A DNA stretch of 14,600 nt from SW-4-43-9 sp047617985 (lineage in GTDB: Archaea > Nanohalarchaeota > Nanosalinia > Nanosalinales > Nanosalinaceae). The notes beneath the pieces are model-generated. The model worked only from the letters and a program-made list of their open reading frames with translations, ran no database searches and was not told the origin of the DNA. Each line of letters begins with the position of its first letter. Within the stretch, counting starts at the first letter, position 1. The DNA is taken from NCBI GenBank assembly GCA_047617985.1, contig JBLGBS010000019.1:1-14600 (forward strand), given 5' to 3'. Positions 13,541 through 14,600 of the stretch are shown in pieces. The translations under genes were made by a program, and so were the position numbers.

Positions 13541-14422
13541 ATGACTACAGCAAAACTACCAGCGAAGAAAGAAACTTGGTGTATGGTTCTTTGCCTCCTA
13601 ATAACATTATCTCTTGTTTTATTTGCTAACCTGCCTGATTTAGGCAGCCTCGAAAAGAATACAGAAATATTGGAACAAGAAACAGAGAACAATAAAAGCT
13701 CTAATCCGGATTTTACTAAAACATCTAAAAACATTACAGATACACGGTTTATCCGAGAATATAAATTCGAAGGTAAAGCAGGAGAATGGGTGAACAATAG
13801 TAAAGTAAAAAATATCGAAGCGTGCTGTGGAACAGTCGAGGTTACACGCTATCCAAACCAAGAGCCGACAACTGAACACATTGAAAATGCCTGGACTTTG
13901 TACAACGAATCCTATGATGCCGCCGAGAAAAATGAATGGTTCGAAATGGAACAAGCTATATCCGATGGCTTTCAGAATAAAACCGGTCATTCAATCAACA
14001 TCAAATATTTTAGAGATAACGAAACCTTGAATCCAGAAAAACCTGAATTCTTAATGTACTATAGTAACTATAGTAGGGATTCTCCCGGAAATAAGTCTCA
14101 AAAAGCTCTAGTAGGTTTGATGTACCTGAAAAGCAGCATTGAAAAAGCAGGAGAACAGATCGGAGGACCTTTAACCCTCTGGCACTACCACCCTATCAGA
14201 GGGAAAAAATGTTTCAAAGAAGGCTTCGCTCGAGACAGTGAAAACTGTCCTGAACACCTTTATTCAAATAGATCTCCTGAAATGTTACACATATGGTTTA
14301 TAGACCATCCTGAAGGATTCTTCGGAACAGATATGTCGGTGAAAAAGAGGCTCCCTAAGAAGCCCGAAAAGTTGAGCAAAAGAGAGTTTACGAGCAGAAT
14401 TAACGAAACATGGTATAGCTAG
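13541..14422 (+). CDS. Membrane-anchored protein of unknown function with WHYH and DHP motifs
   Basis: A 293-residue protein with a basic N-terminus, one transmembrane segment (about 13-30) and an external domain. The C-terminal half carries striking motifs: GGPLTLWHYHP (H215, H217), C224, C236-P-E-H239, then RSPEMLHIWFIDHPEGFF (H250, D255, H256). The middle has WTLYNESYDAAEKNEWFEME and KPEFLMYY. From memory, bacterial proteins of unknown function share the EMLHxWxxDHPxGPF pattern; I cannot verify that. The His/Cys/Asp set suggests a metal site, which is inference. The gene is visibly AT-richer and more Asn/Lys-rich than the gat operon, which may mean transfer. No Shine-Dalgarno precedes the ATG at 13541. 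A second in-frame ATG at 13583 has GGTG just before it but would lose the basic N-terminus. Confidence 0.7.
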   Translation: MTTAKLPAKKETWCMVLCLLITLSLVLFANLPDLGSLEKNTEILEQETENNKSSNPDFTKTSKNITDTRFIREYKFEGKAGEWVNNSKVKNIEACCGTVEVTRYPNQEPTTEHIENAWTLYNESYDAAEKNEWFEMEQAISDGFQNKTGHSINIKYFRDNETLNPEKPEFLMYYSNYSRDSPGNKSQKALVGLMYLKSSIEKAGEQIGGPLTLWHYHPIRGKKCFKEGFARDSENCPEHLYSNRSPEMLHIWFIDHPEGFFGTDMSVKKRLPKKPEKLSKREFTSRINETWYS

Positions 14423-14433
14423 GCAAGGAGTGA

Positions 14434-14448
14434 ACTTTTAATATTTTT
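14434..14448 (+). promoter_or_regulatory. TATA-like box and possible terminator before the thermosome gene
   Basis: ACTTTTAATATTTTT lies about 40 nt before the thermosome ATG. As a TATA box it would start a transcript near 14465 with a short leader holding the GGTGAT Shine-Dalgarno. The same T-rich run could end transcription of the preceding gene. No clear heat-shock operator is visible. Confidence 0.5.
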
Positions 14449-14467
14449 ACACACATCATCAAAAATA

Positions 14468-14473
14468 GGTGAT
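14468..14473 (+). promoter_or_regulatory. Shine-Dalgarno of the thermosome gene
   Basis: GGTGAT sits 7 nt before the ATG at 14481. It is a strong match to the archaeal anti-Shine-Dalgarno and gives the reference spacing used elsewhere in this window to judge doubtful starts. Confidence 0.75.
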
Positions 14474-14480
14474 TAAAAAT

Positions 14481-14600
14481 ATGCCAGGACTTGGAGGACA
14501 GCCTGTCTTCATAATGTCGGAAGACGCTGAACGAACAACAGGAGAAGACGCACAGGAAAACAATATTTCTGCATGTAAATCAGTATCAAAAGCCGTAAGA
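14481..14600 (+). CDS. thsA: Thermosome (group II chaperonin) subunit, 5' end only
   Basis: The first 40 codons of an archaeal Cpn60/TCP-1 family chaperonin, cut by the window end. The N-terminus MPGLGGQPVFIMSEDAERT, then GEDAQENNISACKSVSKAVR, follows the family line GGQPVxxLxEGxxRxxGxDAQxxNIxAAxAVAxxVR. The gene is about 1.6 kb in other archaea, so most of it lies outside. Thermosomes are cytosolic ATP-driven double-ring folding chambers. The start is supported by a Shine-Dalgarno at 7 nt and a TATA-like box upstream. Which of the possible paralogues (alpha, beta or a single gene) this is cannot be told from 40 codons. Confidence 0.93.
   Translation, partial: MPGLGGQPVFIMSEDAERTTGEDAQENNISACKSVSKAVR

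Noticed and set aside
13402..13629. 75-codon plus-strand open frame across the gatE end
   Set aside because: It overlaps gatE and the next gene in another frame. Its Lys-rich repeat (KPLSKIN twice) is simply the 21-bp DNA repeat read through.

Overview
The window comes from an archaeon. It carries both subunits of the archaea-only GatDE tRNA amidotransferase, a UPF0200-type P-loop kinase and the first 40 codons of a thermosome subunit. Several genes have AT-rich TATA-like boxes about 26-31 nt before the ATG, which is the spacing of leaderless archaeal transcripts. The genes are small, tightly packed and often overlap. The proteins are acidic and the base composition is moderate, by eye in the mid-40s % GC. 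These traits, together with the exported protein families, suggest a DPANN lineage such as Nanohaloarchaeota. That placement is inference; there is no rRNA gene to test it.

Layout. (1) Bases 1-732, minus strand: a HepT/MntA toxin-antitoxin pair, with hepT cut off by the window edge. (2) Bases 790-5411, minus strand: three exported or membrane-anchored proteins. In transcription order these are a thioredoxin-fold protein without the CxxC, a cupredoxin-like protein without copper ligands, and a roughly 1,170-residue surface fibre built from phage-tail-fibre and YadA-head repeats. (3) Bases 5487-9445, plus strand, divergent from block 2: a secreted protein with three cysteine-paired repeats, then four proteins with prepilin-like N-termini, resembling the minor/major pilin-like clusters of haloarchaea. 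The last has its own leaderless promoter. (4) Bases 9502-13454, plus strand: an overlapping operon of gatD, a 95-aa unknown, a UPF0200 kinase and gatE. (5) Bases 13452-13493: two perfect 21-bp tandem repeats starting at the gatE stop codon. (6) Bases 13541-14422: an AT-richer membrane-anchored protein with conserved WHYH and DHP motifs. (7) Bases 14481-14600: the start of a thermosome gene.

Blocks 2 and 3 form about 8.6 kb devoted almost entirely to the cell surface. They share a 75-bp divergent promoter region and plausibly build a fibre plus pilus-like appendage for attachment. Block 4 makes Gln-tRNA(Gln). Two genes, the surface fibre and the UPF0200 kinase, show conserved N-terminal sequence upstream of the first ATG. 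In each case a Shine-Dalgarno-like motif sits 7-8 nt before a non-canonical codon (GTC and ATT). No stretch over 300 bases lacks a gene. I see no tRNA, rRNA, CRISPR array or insertion sequence.
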